Origin: Devosia aquimaris
GTDB lineage: Bacteria > Pseudomonadota > Alphaproteobacteria > Rhizobiales > Devosiaceae
DNA: 64,000 nucleotides
Assembly (NCBI RefSeq): GCF_020169335.1
Contig: NZ_JAIEZN010000001.1
Span: forward strand, 761,426 to 825,425
Reading direction: 5' to 3'
Shown: one piece after another, positions 54,267 through 64,000 of the stretch
Layout of the letters: the number at the start of each line of letters is the position of its first letter
Numbering within the stretch: the first letter of the stretch is position 1
Made by a program: the position numbers and the translations under genes
The notes under the pieces: model-generated
Databases searched by the model: none
The model's input: only the letters and a program-made list of their open reading frames with translations
What the model was told of the DNA's origin: nothing

Positions 54267-54911
54267 ATGCCGCAAGAGGTCGCCAAGTCCCCGGCAGAAC
54301 AGCGAAAAATCCCGCGACAGCAGCGCGCGCTGGCCACCTGTGCGGCCATTGTCGAGGCGGCGGCTCGCATTCTTGAGGCTGAGGGGGAGGCCGCGCTCAA
54401 CACCAATCGCGTGGCCGAGGTTGCCGGCGTCAGCATCGGCACGCTCTACCAATATTATCCGGACAAGACGGCCATTCTCGTCGCCCTGGTCCGGCGCGAA
54501 CGCGAAATGTTTCTGGGCCGGCTGCAGTCTATTCCGGCCGATGGAGTTGATGCGTTCGATGCCATGATTGCCGAGGCGATTAGCCACCAGTTTGCCCGCC
54601 CCAGGCTTGCGCTGGCCATTGAGCGGCTCGAGCCCATGCTGGCGCTCGACAGCGAGGCCGCCGAAATGGCGCAGCAGATTGCCGATTTGTCGGCGCAGCG
54701 CCTGGCCGCCCGGTTCGGTGGCCTGGCGCCAAGCGACCTGGTAACCGGCGTGATTATCGCGCGATCGCTGATCAACGCCGCCGCCGAAGGTGTCCTGCCG
54801 ACCGACGCGCTTGCAGGGCGGGTCGCGCAGGCGGTCGCCGGCTATCTGGAGCGGGTTGGGCATCGATCTGACGCCGCAGGCCATTCAGCGCAGTCTGCAC
54901 GTCAATCGTAA
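54267..54911 (+). CDS. TetR-family regulator
   Basis: 214 residues from MPQEVAKSPAEQRKIPRQQR. HTH: AALNTNRVAEVAGVSIGTLYQYYPDKTAI (about 45-75). The ligand-binding half is helical. Its coding end abuts the duplicated segment (1 bp before copy B). Likely represses the darcynin-SDR operon. Confidence 0.9.
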   Translation: MPQEVAKSPAEQRKIPRQQRALATCAAIVEAAARILEAEGEAALNTNRVAEVAGVSIGTLYQYYPDKTAILVALVRREREMFLGRLQSIPADGVDAFDAMIAEAISHQFARPRLALAIERLEPMLALDSEAAEMAQQIADLSAQRLAARFGGLAPSDLVTGVIIARSLINAAAEGVLPTDALAGRVAQAVAGYLERVGHRSDAAGHSAQSARQS

Positions 54912-55129
54912 CCCCAAACACACCAATGGCGGCCACCAGGGCCGCCATTTGCATATTCATCGCTCTGATCCTTCGCCAACCAGCCCTTAGCTAGTCACCG
55001 CCACGGCCACGTTCCAGCCTTCGGGCAGCTTCTCGGGGCGGCTGATGGCCACGTCGTCGAGCGCCAGGCCCGCGATGGCGGGGGCATAAAGGCCCGGCAT
55101 GCCACCGGGGTAGGGGACCAGGCCCACAA
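54912..55129. repeat. Pectinase 3' end, copy B (original)
   Basis: The intact version of the segment duplicated at 53582-53800. The stem-loop at 54932-54954 (ATGGCGGCC / GGCCGCCAT, 5-nt loop) may terminate the minus-strand operon although the T-run after it is poor. Confidence 0.85.
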
Positions 55130-56290
55130 TGGCGCCGTCTTCGCCGCGCACCCAGGCATTGGCGCGGCCGGCCATATGGGCGGCAGGCGCGAGGTCGGCT
55201 GAAGTGGGGCGCATGTCATAAGTGCGGCCGGTGCCCAGCTTGCCGGGCTTCTGGATGAGGTGCACGCGCGCCATGCGCACGTCGCTGATGGCGGCCTTGC
55301 CGGTCGAGACCAGGTTGATCGCCCCTTCCATCGAGCCCGAAATATCCTCAAAGACAATGCCGCTGACGGCGCCGGCCGGGCGGCTGGCGCGGCGGTCATC
55401 CAGGGTAATGGTCAGCGCCTCGCCCGAGCCCCAGAAGCCATCGGCGGTCTCGTGGCAATCGAGCACGATGCGGGAGAAGCGTACATTGTGCACCTTGCCG
55501 CCATCGCGCGAGAAAATGCCCAGGCCCCGGTTGGAGCGGAGCACCTGGCAATCCTCGAAGACGATGTCCTCGAAATCGCCAAAGCTTTCGGTGCCCAGCT
55601 TGAGCGCACAGCTCTGGCTGGCCACTTCGCAGTGGCGCACGGTGACATTGCGGCAGACGCCGATGGTCTCGCCCTGCAATGAGGTTTTGAGGCACACCCC
55701 GTCATCGGCGGTGGCAATGCGCACATTCTCGATCAGCACATTGCTGCAGCTGTCGATCACGAGGCCATCGGTATTGGGCAGGCGCTCATTGTTGGTGACG
55801 CGCACATGGGTCACCGACACATTGGTGCAGGCCACCAGATGCAGCGTCCACATCGGGGAATCTTCGACCGCAATGCCGTCGAGCCGGACATCGGTGCAGT
55901 TCTCGAACACCAGCACGCGCGGGCGATATTGCGCCGGCGTATAGGTGCCCACGCTCTCGTCCTCGCCGATGATATAGGCCTGGCCCGGCGCCACGATGCG
56001 GCCCTTGCCGGTGATGGCGATCCTGCTGGCATCCTTGGCGCGGATGATGGCGCGGTTGGAGCTTTCGGCGATCACCGTCACCACATTGTCGGCATAGGCG
56101 TCATAGTCTGCCACCGGGCGAAGGATCGCGCCCTCGGCCAGATGCAGTTCCACGCCGCTGCGCAGCACGAGGCCGCCCGTGGCATGTTCGCCATCGCCCA
56201 GGACCACGCGGCCGCCACCGGCGGCTGCAGCCGTATCGATGGCGGCCTGGATTTCGGCCGTTTGCAGGGCCGAACTGCCAGCAACCAGGC

Positions 56291-56294
<4 letters not shown>
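54987..56294 (-). CDS. GH28-like glycosidase (polygalacturonase family)
   Basis: 435 residues, no signal peptide, so probably cytoplasmic. Right-handed beta-helix: [46 protein letters not shown] (the catalytic DD) and [16 protein letters not shown] are GH28 landmarks. About 80 residues at the end form an extra beta region. Likely hydrolyses galacturonide or rhamnogalacturonide oligomers after import. ATGA overlap with the ATPase gene before it. Confidence 0.85.
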
Positions 56295-57379
<1,085 letters not shown>

Positions 57380-57454
57380 GATCTATCTTCCTGCAAACGT
57401 GGCGGGACCCAAAATCCCGTCCTTTGGCGGCGAAATCTGCCCGACCGCACTTCA

Positions 57455-57471
57455 TTCGTCAATATGACGAA
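57455..57471. promoter_or_regulatory. Palindromic operator before the ATPase-GH28 operon
   Basis: TTCGTCAATATGACGAA, 17 bp, arms TTCGT / ACGAA spaced by 7 (in full a 6-bp dyad). 76 bp upstream of the ATPase start and 22 bp from the end of the ROK repressor gene. The same layout recurs at 58819-58835. Confidence 0.65.
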
Positions 57472-57492
57472 CGAATGACTTTGCTGCAAGAC

Positions 57493-58695
57493 CTAGCGCC
57501 GCAGGGTCGGCAGACCCAGCCGGCCAGGCACTTCCAATGTGGAAAACAGCGAGTTGTGCATCTGCCCCAGCGACATGGCGGCGGCGCCCAGTACCGTGGC
57601 GCGCGGCCCCAGCCGGCTGGCCTCGACGCGAATGGGGCGCTTCTGCACGCGGGGCATCCAGTCGGCGATGCGCCGGACCAGTTCCGGACGACCGCCGATA
57701 TTGCCGCCGAACACCACGCGGTCAGGATCGATCACCGAGGTGACCGTCAGCACCAGCAGCGCGGCGATGCGCGCCGTTTCGGTGATGGTCTCGTCGGCGA
57801 TGCGGTCGCCGGCCTCGAGGGCGTCAAAGATTTCGCGCACGCTCTGCGCCGTGCCGCCCAATCGCTGGTGGCGCTGCAGGATGCCGTTGGCGCCGATGCT
57901 GGTTTCCAGCGCGCCCTGTTCCAGGCTTTCGGGTGCAAAGGGATCGCCCCCCAGCGGCAGATAGCCGATTTCGCCGGCTGCCAGCGCGCTGCCGCGCAGC
58001 AATTGCCCGTCCACCAGAATGCCCAGGCCCACGCCGGTGCCGATCGAGACAAAGGCGAAGTGGTTGTCGGCATTCTCGCCGGCTTCCCAATATTCGCCCA
58101 GCGCCGCCGCATTGACGTCGTTCTCGAACATCACCTGGCATTCGAGCGCGCTGCGCAATTGTCCGGCCAGGTCCAGCTCGCCGATTCCCGGCAGGTTGGG
58201 CGCCAGGTCCAGCCGGCCCTGCGGGCTCATCACGCCCGGGGTGGCCACCGTCGCCACCTGCAGCCGGTCGGCCGGGGCCTTGGCGGCATCGAGCAGCATC
58301 TGCTTGAGTCGCTTGGCCTGCGCCGGCAACTGCCCGCCCTGGCCATCGGCGGCCAGTTCGTGCTGGGCCACAACGGTGCCCGAAATATCGGCGAGCACGC
58401 CGCGCAGCGTGCTGGCGCCCAGATCCAGCCCCAGGGCAAAGCCGGCGGTGGCGTCGATCTCGTAGCGCACCGCAGTGCGGCCCACGCCGCCCGAGATCAT
58501 GCCGCTTTCCTTGACCCAGCCGCGCTCGGTCAACACCAGCATCACTTCGGAAATGGTCTGCTTGGACAGGCCCGTGGCCCGCGACAGGCTGGCGCGCGAG
58601 GTGGCGCCGTCCAGCAAGAGGCGCTCCATCACGGATCGAACCGAAAGCTGGCGCAGGACCGGCGAGGCGACGAGACGTTGATTCACTTCAGCCAC
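57493..58695 (-). CDS. ROK-family transcription regulator (NagC/XylR type)
   Basis: About 400 residues with a GTG start at 58695 or 58686 (weak ribosome sites). N-terminal winged helix (about 15-75; LLDGATSRASLSRATGLSKQ, TISEVMLVLTERGW), then the ROK sugar-binding domain with LGLDLGASTLRGVLAD. Likely represses the flanking transport operons through the paired 17-bp palindromes and responds to a sugar or sugar phosphate. Confidence 0.88.
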   Translation of the reverse strand: MAEVNQRLVASPVLRQLSVRSVMERLLLDGATSRASLSRATGLSKQTISEVMLVLTERGWVKESGMISGGVGRTAVRYEIDATAGFALGLDLGASTLRGVLADISGTVVAQHELAADGQGGQLPAQAKRLKQMLLDAAKAPADRLQVATVATPGVMSPQGRLDLAPNLPGIGELDLAGQLRSALECQVMFENDVNAAALGEYWEAGENADNHFAFVSIGTGVGLGILVDGQLLRGSALAAGEIGYLPLGGDPFAPESLEQGALETSIGANGILQRHQRLGGTAQSVREIFDALEAGDRIADETITETARIAALLVLTVTSVIDPDRVVFGGNIGGRPELVRRIADWMPRVQKRPIRVEASRLGPRATVLGAAAMSLGQMHNSLFSTLEVPGRLGLPTLRR

Positions 58696-58818
58696 GTGCA
58701 ATTGTTCTGGACCCTGCCTAACTCGACGCCTTTGCACAGCCTGTCAAGCACACCTATCAAAGCGCCAAACGCCGCCCGATGGGAAGCCGCTTGACAAGCC
58801 TGTCACAATTTCATTTCA

Positions 58819-58835
58819 TTCGTCATGCTTACGAA
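58819..58835. promoter_or_regulatory. Palindromic operator before the ROK kinase operon
   Basis: TTCGTCATGCTTACGAA, arms TTCGT / ACGAA spaced by 7, same 17-bp layout as 57455-57471; both are preceded by TTCA. 15 bp before the chosen start of the ROK kinase gene. Confidence 0.65.
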
Positions 58836-58850
58836 CAAATAGGTCCGATC

Positions 58851-59924
58851 TTGTCCGCTGCCAGCCTGCTCACTGCCATCGACGCTGTGCTTGCCGATCC
58901 TGCGGCGGCGCGCCATGGCCTTGCCGAGGCGGCGGCCGAGCGCCTGAACCAGGCCGGCTGGCTTGCCCCGACCAATAGGGCAGGGCTGGTTATCGGCCTC
59001 GATCTGGGCGGCACCAAGCTCAACGGCGCCATTGGCGATGCCCAGGGCGCGGTGATCGCCGAGGGCACCGGGGCCACGGAATCGGCCAATGTCGACAGCG
59101 TGCTCGGCCAGCTGGTCGAGATGGTCAATGATCTCATGGCCCGCGCCGGCGCCACCAGCGACCAGGTTGCCCAGATCGTGGTGGGTGTGCCCGGCGTGGT
59201 CGCGGCAGACGGCTCGGTGAGCCTGTCGCCGCATGTGCCCTTTCCAGCCGGCGTGTCTCTGGCCAAGGCGCTCAGCGACGCGACCGGCCTGCCGGTCTTT
59301 GTGGAAAACGACGTCAATATAGCCGCCGTCGGCGAATATTCGGCGCGCCAGATGCAGTCCGGCATGCTGGCCTTTGTTGCCCTGGGTACCGGCATCGGCA
59401 TGGGCCTGATCGTGGATTCGGCCATTCTGCGCGGCGCCAGCGGCGCTGCCGGCGAAATCAGCATTCTGCCCTTTGGCGCCGATCCCCTGGCGGCCATCGC
59501 GGCCAATCCGGGCGGCGCCTTTGAGGCCGTCGTGTCCACCGGTGGCATTCTTGAGCGCGCCCGCCGTGCTGGCAGCAGCGCCACCACCGTGCGTGGCCTG
59601 TTCGACAGCGCTGAAGGCGGCGACGATCTGGCCAAATCCATCATTGACGCCAGCCTGCGCGATCTGGCCACCGGTCTGGGGGCCGTCGTGGCCCTGCTCG
59701 ATCCCGGCGTTATTGTGCTGGGTGGCGGCATCGGCGCGCGGCCGGGCGTCTCCGAGCAGGTTGCCCATTGGCTGGCACGCCTGGTTCCCACACCCTGCGC
59801 CGTCGAGCGCAGCCGCCTGGGGGATCGCGCCGGCCTGCTGGGCGCACTGGCCCAGGCCCGACGCCTTGCCCGCGCCGCGCTCGTCGCCGATAGCTTTTCC
59901 GCCGACAAGGGAGCCGCCGCATGA
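58851..59924 (+). CDS. ROK-family sugar kinase
   Basis: 357 residues from the TTG at 58851 (AGG upstream); an ATG at 58779 would place the operator within the gene. ATP-binding VIGLDLGGTKLNGAIGD, then GVPGVVAADGSVSLS, VENDVNIAAVGEY and GTGIGMGLIVD fit ROK kinases. The first 40 residues are helical but lack a winged helix, so kinase is favoured over repressor. The canonical zinc-binding CxCGxxGC is absent. Overlaps the next gene by 4 nt. Confidence 0.8.
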   Translation: MSAASLLTAIDAVLADPAAARHGLAEAAAERLNQAGWLAPTNRAGLVIGLDLGGTKLNGAIGDAQGAVIAEGTGATESANVDSVLGQLVEMVNDLMARAGATSDQVAQIVVGVPGVVAADGSVSLSPHVPFPAGVSLAKALSDATGLPVFVENDVNIAAVGEYSARQMQSGMLAFVALGTGIGMGLIVDSAILRGASGAAGEISILPFGADPLAAIAANPGGAFEAVVSTGGILERARRAGSSATTVRGLFDSAEGGDDLAKSIIDASLRDLATGLGAVVALLDPGVIVLGGGIGARPGVSEQVAHWLARLVPTPCAVERSRLGDRAGLLGALAQARRLARAALVADSFSADKGAAA

Positions 59925-61687
59925 GCCGGTCCATGACCTACACTGAGCATGGCAATGTCATGTGGCCCCTCGCCAGCGGGCTGGCCGGCACCGATACGCC
60001 GGTTCTGCTGCCCATCATGGCACCCCGGCTGCAGGCCGATTGCGAGCCCGATGGCCGCATCACCGTTTCGGTCTGGGGCGTTGGCGCCATTGCCACGCTC
60101 TCGTTTACCCCGCTCAGCGCGCCCTATGCCTATGGGCCGAACCTGATCGAGGCCGCCCAAGGCGGTGGCGTCTATGTCGCGCAGTCGGCGCCGGTCATGG
60201 TCATTCGCGGCACGCAGCTGCAGCGCCTCGCAGCCAAGACCAAGGCGGCCTGGTGGCACACGCCCGACGCCAATACCCCCAAGCCAAAATCCAGCCGTCG
60301 CGGCATTCGCCGCACTCTGGTGCTGGAATGGGGTGCTGTCGCCATTGAGCAGCGCGGCGACGATCTGGTGATTGCCGGCGGCACCGATCTCGACGAAGCC
60401 GTCGCGGCCCTGTCGCTGTCGGTCGAGGCCATCGTTGCCGAGGCCAAGGCCTATCTCGCCAAATGCGATCGTCTGCCCGAGGCCGACCCGCTGATGCGCT
60501 CCATGGTCATCCAGGGCACCCATGCGGCGCTCTCCAGCATGCGCCAGGCGCGCGATGGCAGCTTTGCCGGTCTTGCGGCAGGGCAGGGCTATAGCTCGCC
60601 GGCGCGCACCTATTACCGCGATGGCTATTGGACGCTGCAGCCGCTGCTGACCTTGGCGCCGCAAGCCGTGCGCGACCAGATCCGCCTGCTCGCCAAGGGC
60701 ATCCAGCCCGATGGCGAGGCGCCGAGCGCCATCATCCTCTCCGGTCCCGCGCAGTCGGCGGCCTGGGACATCTTCCGCCGCACCACTCATCCTTATGTGC
60801 TCGAACACGCCCGGCCGCAGGACTGGTGGAGCGACCATTTCGACAGCCCGCTGTTCTTCATCCTCACGCTGGGCGACTATGTGCGCACCACCGGCGACAG
60901 CGAAGAGGCCCGCCTGCACTGGACCCATGTCCAGGCCATCGTAAAGCGCTATGTCGCCGCCTCCGGCCCCGACGGCCTGCCGCGCAAGCCCGATCACGAT
61001 CGCGACTGGGCCGACAATGTCTTCCGCGAGGGCCTAGTCTCCTACAATCTCGGCCTCTGGGTCGGCGCGCTGGACGCCATTGTGGCCATGGGCGCGACCA
61101 TCGATCCCGACCTGGCCAAGCAGGCGGGTGACCTGGCCAGGACAGCCCGCAGCGCCATCGATGCCGCCCTCTGGCAGCCCGAACTCGGTCACGTCGCCGA
61201 ATACCGCAATACCGATGGCTTTGTGGAAGACCATTTCGCCCTCGATAGCCTGACCCTGCTGCGCTACGACGCCATCAGCAAGGATCATGCGCTGACCACG
61301 CTGGAAACCGCGACCACCAAGCTCGAGAGCCGCAACAACACCATCCAGCCCTATGGCGACTGGGGCGTGCTCTGCGCCTTCCCGCCCTACAAGAAGCCGG
61401 CGCATACCCGCGCCAAATCGGCCTTTGCCTTCCGCTACCACAACGGATCGGACTGGCCCTATTGGGATGGCGTCTATGCCGAAGAGCGCCTGCGCCGCGG
61501 CCTGCCGGGCGCGCGCTACGCGCTCACCCGCTGGTGGCAGGCGTGCCTGAGCAGCGGCTGGGCCGGCGCCATCGAATACTATTCACCGCCCTTTGGGCGT
61601 GGATCGCTGCTCCAGGGATGGAGCGGTCTGCCTGCCGATGTCGCGGTGCGATACCGCGATGCCGTCGGCCTGGCAGACGAGGGATAA
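59921..61687 (+). CDS. (alpha/alpha)6-barrel glycosidase
   Basis: 588 residues, no signal peptide. An N-terminal beta domain (about 1-165) is followed by a six-hairpin barrel (about 185-580): TYYRDGYWTLQPLL, DWADNVFREGLVSYNLGLW, EYRNTDGFVEDHFALDSLTLLR and YHNGSDWPYWDGVYAEERL. Layout as in GH15/GH63-like and amylo-glucosidase-type enzymes; the exact GH family cannot be fixed by eye. DRDWADN and DGVYAEE hold likely acidic catalytic residues. Confidence 0.75.
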   Translation: MSRSMTYTEHGNVMWPLASGLAGTDTPVLLPIMAPRLQADCEPDGRITVSVWGVGAIATLSFTPLSAPYAYGPNLIEAAQGGGVYVAQSAPVMVIRGTQLQRLAAKTKAAWWHTPDANTPKPKSSRRGIRRTLVLEWGAVAIEQRGDDLVIAGGTDLDEAVAALSLSVEAIVAEAKAYLAKCDRLPEADPLMRSMVIQGTHAALSSMRQARDGSFAGLAAGQGYSSPARTYYRDGYWTLQPLLTLAPQAVRDQIRLLAKGIQPDGEAPSAIILSGPAQSAAWDIFRRTTHPYVLEHARPQDWWSDHFDSPLFFILTLGDYVRTTGDSEEARLHWTHVQAIVKRYVAASGPDGLPRKPDHDRDWADNVFREGLVSYNLGLWVGALDAIVAMGATIDPDLAKQAGDLARTARSAIDAALWQPELGHVAEYRNTDGFVEDHFALDSLTLLRYDAISKDHALTTLETATTKLESRNNTIQPYGDWGVLCAFPPYKKPAHTRAKSAFAFRYHNGSDWPYWDGVYAEERLRRGLPGARYALTRWWQACLSSGWAGAIEYYSPPFGRGSLLQGWSGLPADVAVRYRDAVGLADEG

Positions 61688-61693
61688 CGTAAC

Positions 61694-61707
61694 GTCCGCG
61701 TGCGGAC
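61694..61707 (+). other. Small hairpin before the binding-protein gene
   Basis: GTCCGC-GT-GCGGAC, just before the ribosome site AGGAGG of the solute-binding protein. Such stems often raise the stability of binding-protein mRNA; function is inference. Confidence 0.35.
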
Positions 61708-61724
61708 ACTAGGAGGAACTGCGC

Positions 61725-62960
61725 ATGAAACTGATGAAGCTGGGCACCATTGCCCTGGCGCTGAGCACGGCGATGCTGTCGCCCGTCTTTGCGTCCGAAC
61801 TCAAGCTGATGTGGTATGTCGACGGCGACGAGCAGGAAGCCAAGCTGCGCGGCATGCTCGACCAGTACACCGCTGCCAACCCCGACACCACGTTTGACCT
61901 GCAGATCGTGCCCTACGAGACCACGGGCACCAAGTTCCAGCAGTTCGCAGCATCCGGCAGCTTCCCCGACGTCTCGCTGAGCTCGTCCATGCCGCCCATC
62001 ATTCGTCCGTTCCTGGTCGACTGGGCCGAGGTCAACGGTCCGGAATGGATCGACCAGTTCGTCGCCGGCTGGGCCGATGGCGCCAAGCTCGATGAAAAGG
62101 TCATCGCTGCTCCGCTCGACGTGACTGCCGTGGGCATCTATTACAACGCCGACGCCTTCGCCAAGGCCGGCGTCGAGATCCCGGCTGACGGCTGGACCTG
62201 GGACGAAGCCCTGCCCAAGTTCAAGGAAGTCGCCGAAAAGGCCGGCGTCCGCTTCCCGCTCGTGTGGGACGTCTCGGCACACCGCTTCCTGACCTATGAG
62301 TTCCAGTACGGCAACCACGTCTTCTCCGAAGACGAGCCGCTGACCGTGGCCATGGACGATGCGTCCTGGGAAAAGACCATGGACCAGTTCATTGCCATGG
62401 CCAATGAGTACATGCCCCCCGGCCTGTGGTCGGGTGCAAGCTCGGACAGCCCGGTCGACATGTTCGTCAACCAGCAGGCCGTCGCCTATATGTCGGGCAG
62501 CTGGCAGATCGGCAACTTCGGCGATAACGCCAAGTTCAAGTGGGTTGCCGGCCCGACCCCCAAGGGCACTGTTGCTTCGTCCAACGTGGGCGGCAACTAC
62601 CTGCTGGCTTTCAACACCAGCCCGCGCCTCGAAGAAGCCACCGCTTTCGTGAACTGGATGACCTCGCCGGAAATCCAGGCCGAATACGCCAAGACCTTCG
62701 GCCTGCTGCCCGCCAACAAGAACGCCCCCGCTGTCGACTATGCCAGCGCCGACGCTCAGGCGGCCGTGGTGGCCTTCCAGAAGGAACTCGAAACCAGCCC
62801 GCGCTATGCTGCCACCGACCAGGCCTGGCCGGAAATGCAGGCGACCTGGGATTCGATCAAGGCTGGCATCACCCAGGCTTACGTTGGTCAGATCACGACC
62901 AAGGAAGCCGTTGCCGGTATCCGTGCCGCTGCTGAAGCCGCTATCGCGGCTGGCCGCTAA
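61725..62960 (+). CDS. Sugar ABC transporter substrate-binding protein
   Basis: 411 residues. Signal peptide (GTIALALSTAMLSPVFA), then LKLMWYVDGDEQEAKLRGML, VTAVGIYYNADAFAKAGVEI and SPEIQAEYAKTFGLLPANK, the family-1 binding-protein pattern. Ribosome site AGGAGG. Binds an oligosaccharide in the periplasm; ligand likely related to the two glycosidases nearby. Confidence 0.93.
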   Translation: MKLMKLGTIALALSTAMLSPVFASELKLMWYVDGDEQEAKLRGMLDQYTAANPDTTFDLQIVPYETTGTKFQQFAASGSFPDVSLSSSMPPIIRPFLVDWAEVNGPEWIDQFVAGWADGAKLDEKVIAAPLDVTAVGIYYNADAFAKAGVEIPADGWTWDEALPKFKEVAEKAGVRFPLVWDVSAHRFLTYEFQYGNHVFSEDEPLTVAMDDASWEKTMDQFIAMANEYMPPGLWSGASSDSPVDMFVNQQAVAYMSGSWQIGNFGDNAKFKWVAGPTPKGTVASSNVGGNYLLAFNTSPRLEEATAFVNWMTSPEIQAEYAKTFGLLPANKNAPAVDYASADAQAAVVAFQKELETSPRYAATDQAWPEMQATWDSIKAGITQAYVGQITTKEAVAGIRAAAEAAIAAGR

Positions 62961-62978
62961 GTGAACGAGGGCGACCTG

Positions 62979-63911
62979 ATGGCAAATCCCGTGCAAACGC
63001 AGCCAGCGCCCCGGCGCTGGTCCCTGGGGCGACTGGGCCGTGTGGCCTGGCCATACCTGCTGCTGCTCCCGACGGTCGCCCTTCTGTTCATCTTCACCAT
63101 CTATCCCCTGCTGCAGGGGATCGTGATGAGCTTCTTCACCCGTGGCATCGTCGTGGTGCCGCAGGTGGAGAGCACCCACCCCGTCTTCGTCGGGCTGGAC
63201 AACTACACCCATCTCCTGGGTGACAAGAATTTCCAGGTCGCGCTGCTCAAGACCATCGGCTTTGTGGTCGTCGCCGTGCCGCTGCAATTGGCGGTGTCGC
63301 TGGCGCTGGCCGTGCTGCTGGCGCCGCAGTCGCGCGTCAACGCCTTCGTGCGCACCATCGTCTTTTTCCCCTCCATGATCTCCATGCTGATCGTGGGCGT
63401 CATCTGGGCCTGGCTGTTCGGGCGCAACAGCGGCCTGATCAACTATGTGCTGAGCCTGTTCGGCATCGGCGCCGTGCCGTGGCTGGAAGATGAACTGCTG
63501 GCGCAGATCGCCGTGGTCATCGTCTGGGTCTGGGGCGGCGCTGGCTTCAACATGATGGTGCTCATTGCCGGTCTGACCGCCATCCCGAGCGACCTCTACG
63601 AGGCCGCCGCCATCGACAACACCTCGCGCTGGCGCCAGTTCACCCGCATCACCGTGCCGCTGCTGCAGCCCTCGATCGTTGTGGTGGTGGTGCTGGGCAT
63701 CATCGAGGCCTTCAAGGTCTATGAGCTCGTCGTCTCGCTGACCACGGGCGGTCCCGGCCGCGCCACCGTCTATCTCATCCAGAACATCTACGAGACCGCC
63801 TTCCGTACGGTGAACCAGGCCGGCGCCGCCGCCGCCCAGTCGGTTGTTCTGTTCATCATCCTGATGGTTCTCACCATTCTGCAGCTGCGTTTCGCAAGGA
63901 AGCGGTCATGA
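62979..63911 (+). CDS. Sugar ABC transporter permease 1 (MalF type)
   Basis: 310 residues from MANPVQTQPAPRRWSLGRLG; six membrane segments, with the EAA loop YEAAAIDNTSRWRQFTRITV. Start chosen by GAGGG 9 nt upstream over a GTG directly after the previous stop. Its stop overlaps the next permease (ATGA). Confidence 0.93.
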   Translation: MANPVQTQPAPRRWSLGRLGRVAWPYLLLLPTVALLFIFTIYPLLQGIVMSFFTRGIVVVPQVESTHPVFVGLDNYTHLLGDKNFQVALLKTIGFVVVAVPLQLAVSLALAVLLAPQSRVNAFVRTIVFFPSMISMLIVGVIWAWLFGRNSGLINYVLSLFGIGAVPWLEDELLAQIAVVIVWVWGGAGFNMMVLIAGLTAIPSDLYEAAAIDNTSRWRQFTRITVPLLQPSIVVVVVLGIIEAFKVYELVVSLTTGGPGRATVYLIQNIYETAFRTVNQAGAAAAQSVVLFIILMVLTILQLRFARKRS

Positions 63912-64000
63912 CCCAAACCCAGTCCCCCTGGCGCTATGTCGGCATTGCCATCGTCCTGCTGCTGTTCGCGCTGCCGCCGATCTGGCTGTTCCTGTCCTCG
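63908..64000 (+). CDS. Sugar ABC transporter permease 2 (MalG type), partial
   Basis: 31 codons before the right edge: MTQTQSPWRYVGIAIVLLLF, then ALPPIWLFLSS, the first membrane segment of a MalG-type permease. ATGA-coupled to permease 1. Confidence 0.88.
   Translation, partial: MTQTQSPWRYVGIAIVLLLFALPPIWLFLSS

Overview
The window reads as a chromosomal segment of an alphaproteobacterium of the order Hyphomicrobiales (Rhizobiales), most like a Devosia-type organism. The grounds are high GC, alphaproteobacterial gene orders (rpsF-rpsR-rplI; fabD-fabG-acpP-fabF-mltG-yicC-gmk; lptF-lptG-lptD-surA-like-pdxA-rsmA) and typical Rhizobiales protein variants. The genus is inference from these features, not from a database search.

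Region 1 (1-33,800) is core genome. On the minus strand lie alr (cut by the left edge), dnaB, a secreted protein of unknown role and the rplI/rpsR/rpsF ribosomal operon. Then come the plus-strand fatty-acid synthesis cluster with mltG, yicC and gmk, the minus-strand LPS-export/outer-membrane block, pepA-holC-YitT, two tandem secreted DUF4344 putative metallopeptidases, a cupin, an ABC-F ATPase, ndk, a tautomerase, a DEAD-box helicase, a molybdopterin oxidoreductase facing a TSUP permease, a glyoxalase-related protein and a nu-class GST. The block ends at tRNA-Ser(GCU).

Region 2 (33,797-51,115) is a 17.3-kb integrated element. It is bounded by a perfect 16-bp direct repeat: one copy is the 3' end of tRNA-Ser, the other lies just upstream of a tyrosine integrase. 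Its minus-strand genes follow phage order: integrase, AlpA-like regulator, SpoVG-like protein, replication initiator, a late-regulator candidate, head genes (HK97 prohead protease and neighbours), tail genes (HK97-gp10-like, GTA-gp10-like, tape measure) and a tail fibre with an S74 chaperone domain. Terminase large subunit, portal and major capsid genes are not visible. A cargo block (lipoprotein, excalibur protein, YegP/DUF1508, membrane coiled-coil protein, zinc-ribbon protein, and a candidate small RNA) sits between head and tail genes. The initiator gene carries four 18-bp iterons plus a long hairpin inside its coding sequence, the architecture of phage lambda gene O and its origin. The element is either a decayed prophage or a phage satellite.

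Region 3 (51,116-53,480) holds a low-GC 500-residue protein with a modular alphaproteobacterial N-terminal domain, and a ParE/ParD-type toxin-antitoxin pair.

Region 4 (53,500-64,000) is a carbohydrate-use locus: a GH28-like pectinase, a UgpC/MalK-type ATPase, a ROK repressor, a ROK kinase, an (alpha/alpha)6-barrel glycosidase, a sugar-binding protein and two permeases (the second cut by the right edge). A matching 17-bp palindrome (TTCGT-N7-ACGAA) precedes both the ATPase operon and the ROK kinase operon, suggesting one regulator controls both. Next to it, a TetR/darcynin module ends in a chimeric ORF: the first codons of an SDR gene fused to a duplicated copy of the pectinase 3' end.
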